From contig CAMNHS010000002.1 in NCBI GenBank assembly GCA_946539635.1, forward strand, positions 1 through 26,695: DNA of 26,695 bases. The letters run 5' to 3'. The DNA comes from an uncultured Prevotellaceae bacterium (GTDB taxonomy: Bacteria; Bacteroidota; Bacteroidia; Bacteroidales; Bacteroidaceae). Every line of letters begins with the position of its first letter. Position 1 is the first letter of the stretch. Below, piece after piece: positions 22,933 through 26,695 of the stretch. Below the pieces are notes generated by a model, which saw only the letters and a program-made list of their open reading frames with translations, did no database searches and had not been told where the DNA came from. The translations under genes were made by a program, and so were the position numbers.

Positions 22933-25900
22933 ATGAGTTTTGTTCATCTCCATGTGCATACGCATTACTCCTTGCTTGATGGTCAGTGCAAGGTTAAAGA
23001 TATTGTCAATAAGGCTATTGCTGACAATATGCCTGGTGTCGCCATAACGGATCATGGCAACATGTTTGGTGTCAAAGAGTTGTTTGATGAGGTTAAAAAG
23101 GCAAATAAGGACTTAAAAAAAGAGGGGAAGGCACCATTCAAACCTATCTTTGGATGCGAAATGTATGTAGCAAGGCGTGGAATGGATAAAACAGACATGC
23201 CAGAGGTGGACCGTAGCGGTTGGCATTTAATTGTGTTAGCAAAAAATGCCAATGGTTATCGTAATCTGATAAAACTCGTATCAAATTCATGGGTAGATGG
23301 TTTCTATCATCGTCCACGTACAGATCATGAACAGTTGGAGAAATATCGTGAGGATCTTATTATATGTTCGGCATGTATCGGAGGAGAGATTCCTCAAAAG
23401 ATTCTCGCTGGTGACGTTGATGGAGCACGTAAATCCCTTGAGTGGTATAAAAAAACATGGGGCGATGATTTTTATCTTGAACTCCAACGTCACGAGGTAA
23501 AAGACCCAAATCAAAGGGCAAATAGAGAGACATTCCTGTTGCAGCAAAAAGTTAACAGGGTATTGATAGAGTTTGCACGTGAGTATAATATTAAGTTGAT
23601 ATGTACAAACGATTGCCACTTTATCGACAAAGAGACTGCTGAGGCTCATGACCATCTGTTGTGTATCGGTACGGGAAAGGATCTTGACGATCCTAATCGT
23701 ATGCTTTATTCAAAGCAGGAGTGGTTCAAGACTGAGCAAGAGATGAGGGATATATTCTCAGATATTCCAGAAGCCCTGGAAAATACGAATGAGATACTTG
23801 ACAAGGTTGAAGTGTATGACCTGGAGTCTGATCCTATCATGCCGTTCTTCCCAATCCCTGCAGAGTTTGGCACAGAAGAGCAGTGGAGACAAAAATTTAC
23901 GGAGGAGGAGTTGTATAAGGAATTTACGAGCGATGAGAATGGTGAAAATCCTTTGCCACCAGAAGAGGCAGAAAAGAAAATCGCGAAGTTGGGTGGCTAT
24001 GATAAGATTTACCGCATAAAGTTTGAGGCTGATTATCTGGCAAAGTTAGCTTATGAGGGTGCTGCAAGACTTTACGGAACTCCTTTAGACAAGGAAGTAG
24101 ATGACCGTATAAGATTCGAGTTGCACATAATGAAGACGATGGGCTTCCCTGGTTACTTCCTTATAGTGCAAGACTTTATCAATTCAGCTCGTGATGTATT
24201 GGATGTTTGGGTCGGCCCGGGACGTGGTTCTGCTGCAGGTTCTGTTGTGGCTTATTGTCTGGGTATAACTCGTCTTGACCCCCTTAAATATGACCTCCTG
24301 TTTGAACGTTTTCTTAACCCTGACCGTATTTCTTTACCTGATATAGATACAGACTTCGACGATGATGGTCGTGGCCGTGTCCTGCAATGGGTAATGGACA
24401 AATATGGCCATGAGAATTGTGCACATATTATAACGTATGGCACTATGGCGACCAAGAACGCTATTAAGGACGTAGCGCGTGTGGAGAAATTTCCGCTTGA
24501 TCGTACAAACGCTTTGTGTAAGGCTATTCCGGATAGGTTGCCAGATGGTCTTAAGATGAATCTGCCAAATGTTATAAAGTCTGTTCCGGAAATAGCTCGT
24601 GCAGAGTCCTCAATAGATTCAAGGGAGTCTAATACTATTAAGTATGCCAAGATGTTGGAGGGAACTGTACGTAATGTAGGTATTCATGCTTGTGGCTTTA
24701 TTATATGCAGAGACCCAATATCTGATCATGTCCCCATTTCAACGGCTCCGGATCCTGATTTCCCAGATATAAAAACGGCTGTTACTCAATATGATGGTCA
24801 TGTCATAGAATCAACAGGATTGATTAAGATGGACTTCCTCGGATTGAAGACACTTTCCGAGCAGAAAGAGGCGTGTAAAAATATAAAGCTTACACGTGGT
24901 ATTGATATCGACCTTGAGAAAATTCCTATAGATGATGAACTGACATACCAATTATACCAGCGTGGACAAACTGTTGGTACATTCCAGTTCGAATCTGCGG
25001 GAATGCAGAAATATCTTCGTGAGTTGCATCCTACGGTGTTTGAGGACCTTATTGCCATGAATGCTCTCTATCGTCCTGGACCAATGGATTATATTCCTTC
25101 TTTCATCAAGCGAAAGAACGGTCTGGAACCGATAACCTACGATATCCCATGCATGGAAAAGTACCTCAAGGATACTTATGGCATCACGGTTTATCAGGAG
25201 CAGGTGATGCTATTGTCGCGCCAACTTGCAAACTTTACCCGTGGTGAGTCTGATGCCCTTCGTAAGGCGATGGGTAAGAAGAAGAAGGATATCGTAGATG
25301 CCATGAAGCCAAAGTTCATAGAGGGTGGCAAGAAGAATGGCCATGATCCTAAGGTGCTGGATAAAATCTGGAGTGATTGGGAGAAATTCGCTTCTTATGC
25401 ATTCAATAAGTCACATGCGGCATGTTATTCCTGGGTTGCTTATCAGACGGCATATCTGAAAGCTCACTATCCGGCAGAGTTTATGGCGGCACTCCTTACG
25501 CGTCGTTGCAATGACATTAAGGAGATAACCAAGTTGATGGACGAGTGTAAGTCGATGGGTATTCCGGTGTATGGTCCGGATGTCAATGAGTCGTATGCAA
25601 ACTTTGGTGTCAATAAAAATGGAGAGATACGCTTTGGCTTGGCTGCAATTAAAGGCATGAGCGAGGCTGCCACCCGTGCGATAATAGAGGAGAGGACGAA
25701 GAACGGTCCGTTCAAGGACTTGTATGATTTTGTCGAACGCATACCACCATCGGCATTGAACAAGAAAGTAATGGAATGCATGGCTCTTGCAGGGGCTCTC
25801 GATACGTTTGGAGTGTCAAGAGAGCAGTACTTGGTTCCACCTCAGCATATGTTATCGAATCCCCGTATTGGTAGCTTCATTGATGCCCTGCTTGTCTATG

Positions 25901-26673
25901 CCCAGCAGTTTTACAGTGCTAAAATGGAGGCACAGAATTCTCTGTTTGGTGGCTTGGAGGCAATTGAGATTACAAAGCCCAAACCTGGCAAGGCGTTGGA
26001 ATGGAGTGCTATAGAACGCTTGAACAGGGAACGTGAACTCGTTGGAATCTACCTTTCAGCGCACCCATTGGATGAGTATGCCGTGATACTGAACTGCATC
26101 TGTAACACGACGTGCTCGGAACTGGGCCGTGATGCAGACCGTGCTGAGTTGGCAAAGCGCGACATGATGGTCTTTGGCGGCATCGTTACTAATGTGCGTG
26201 AAGGCTTCACAAAGAAGGGGGCGCTAATGGGCATCGTAACCCTTGAAGACTTTGCCGGGGTAGGGGAATTGGCTCTCTTCGGTGAGGAATGGTCTAAATG
26301 GGTCGGAAAATTCCGCACGGGTTGTTCTGTCCTCGTCAAGATGAAGAGCGTAGAGCATGCGCGAGGTGGTGAAAAATACTATATGTTTGAAATCCATAGT
26401 GTCGATTTCCTCAATGATGTGGCAGATAACGCCGTAAAGAGCATCACAATAAATATTGACATGGATGTTGAGGCCGAGAAAGATGGTATGCTGGAAGACT
26501 TGTCGCAGATAATCATGGAGTCGGTGGGCGACACAAACCTTTCGTTCGTCATCAGGGATTCCCGCGTCAGTCCGCAGGCGATAACAATGTCATCAGATAT
26601 ACCTGGAATCAAGATAAACAGAAAGCTCATGGACTTTGTCCAAGCCCACGAGAGCATAAAGGTAAGCATTTAG
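22933..26673 (+). CDS. dnaE: DNA polymerase III subunit alpha
   Basis: This is the catalytic subunit of the replicative polymerase, 1246 aa, complete, and slightly longer than E. coli DnaE (1160 aa) as is usual in Bacteroidota. The PHP domain begins at residue 5 with HLHVHTHYS. The palm carries PDIDTDF with catalytic Asp470 and Asp472, and MDFLGLKTL with Asp634 (equivalent to E. coli Asp401, Asp403, Asp555). The fingers region contains YRPGPMDYIP and YQEQVM. The helix-hairpin-helix region is followed by an OB fold near the C-terminus (MMVFGGIVTNVREGFTKKG), and the last 60 residues form the tau-binding tail. An AGGGGG stretch precedes the ATG. It is the third gene of the psd-pssA-dnaE set, probably cotranscribed. 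Confidence 0.97.
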   Translation: MSFVHLHVHTHYSLLDGQCKVKDIVNKAIADNMPGVAITDHGNMFGVKELFDEVKKANKDLKKEGKAPFKPIFGCEMYVARRGMDKTDMPEVDRSGWHLIVLAKNANGYRNLIKLVSNSWVDGFYHRPRTDHEQLEKYREDLIICSACIGGEIPQKILAGDVDGARKSLEWYKKTWGDDFYLELQRHEVKDPNQRANRETFLLQQKVNRVLIEFAREYNIKLICTNDCHFIDKETAEAHDHLLCIGTGKDLDDPNRMLYSKQEWFKTEQEMRDIFSDIPEALENTNEILDKVEVYDLESDPIMPFFPIPAEFGTEEQWRQKFTEEELYKEFTSDENGENPLPPEEAEKKIAKLGGYDKIYRIKFEADYLAKLAYEGAARLYGTPLDKEVDDRIRFELHIMKTMGFPGYFLIVQDFINSARDVLDVWVGPGRGSAAGSVVAYCLGITRLDPLKYDLLFERFLNPDRISLPDIDTDFDDDGRGRVLQWVMDKYGHENCAHIITYGTMATKNAIKDVARVEKFPLDRTNALCKAIPDRLPDGLKMNLPNVIKSVPEIARAESSIDSRESNTIKYAKMLEGTVRNVGIHACGFIICRDPISDHVPISTAPDPDFPDIKTAVTQYDGHVIESTGLIKMDFLGLKTLSEQKEACKNIKLTRGIDIDLEKIPIDDELTYQLYQRGQTVGTFQFESAGMQKYLRELHPTVFEDLIAMNALYRPGPMDYIPSFIKRKNGLEPITYDIPCMEKYLKDTYGITVYQEQVMLLSRQLANFTRGESDALRKAMGKKKKDIVDAMKPKFIEGGKKNGHDPKVLDKIWSDWEKFASYAFNKSHAACYSWVAYQTAYLKAHYPAEFMAALLTRRCNDIKEITKLMDECKSMGIPVYGPDVNESYANFGVNKNGEIRFGLAAIKGMSEAATRAIIEERTKNGPFKDLYDFVERIPPSALNKKVMECMALAGALDTFGVSREQYLVPPQHMLSNPRIGSFIDALLVYAQQFYSAKMEAQNSLFGGLEAIEITKPKPGKALEWSAIERLNRERELVGIYLSAHPLDEYAVILNCICNTTCSELGRDADRAELAKRDMMVFGGIVTNVREGFTKKGALMGIVTLEDFAGVGELALFGEEWSKWVGKFRTGCSVLVKMKSVEHARGGEKYYMFEIHSVDFLNDVADNAVKSITINIDMDVEAEKDGMLEDLSQIIMESVGDTNLSFVIRDSRVSPQAITMSSDIPGIKINRKLMDFVQAHESIKVSI

Positions 26674-26695
26674 CACTCAAATTCGCCTGAGCAGA

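Overview
The window reads as a chromosomal segment of a Bacteroidota bacterium, most likely a Prevotella-like member of the Bacteroidales. The evidence is the promoter style (TTTG about 20 nt upstream of TAnnTTTG in front of several operons), a PorZ-like type IX secretion protein with a C-terminal sorting-type domain, the short archaeal-type psd followed by pssA and dnaE, and an LpxA-family acyltransferase next to an RND efflux operon. The genus is inference.

Region 1 (1-6281, plus strand) opens with two copies of a 21-bp repeat and a clear promoter. A D-2-hydroxyacid dehydrogenase follows, then a tightly packed surface-polysaccharide set: FdtA-type sugar ketoisomerase, GNAT/FemAB-like acetyltransferase, Wzx flippase, sulfotransferase-like protein and GT4 glycosyltransferase. 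From fdtA to the sulfotransferase the frames overlap by 16-32 nt.

Region 2 (6183-about 13370, minus strand) is a convergent operon. In transcription order it holds a rhamnosyltransferase-like GT2, the PorZ-like propeller protein, a GT2, an acyltransferase-3 membrane protein, a GT4, a HAD phosphatase and a GT2. Its last gene overlaps the region 1 GT4 tail to tail by 99 bp. Together regions 1 and 2 look like part of a locus for a modified (acylated, possibly sulfated) O-antigen, A-LPS or capsule. No Wzy polymerase, initiating sugar-phosphate transferase, dTDP-sugar synthesis gene or FdtB-type aminotransferase is present, so the pathway must be completed elsewhere.

Region 3 (13447-20266, plus strand) is an efflux operon: lipoprotein adaptor, RND pump and TolC/NodT-type outer-membrane factor. 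An LpxA-like acyltransferase gene follows after a single base.

Region 4 (20300-26673) is housekeeping: rplS behind its own promoter, tadA convergent to it, then psd-pssA (phosphatidylethanolamine synthesis) and dnaE (replicative polymerase), apparently one operon from a promoter at 21280-21311.

No tRNA, rRNA, CRISPR array, insertion sequence or transposase gene was seen. No gene-free stretch exceeds about 240 bases. I did not find a clearly novel biological system. The most interesting points are PorZ embedded among polysaccharide genes, the double-coding 3' overlap, a GT4 that seems to lack a core segment, and the LpxA paralogue in the efflux operon.
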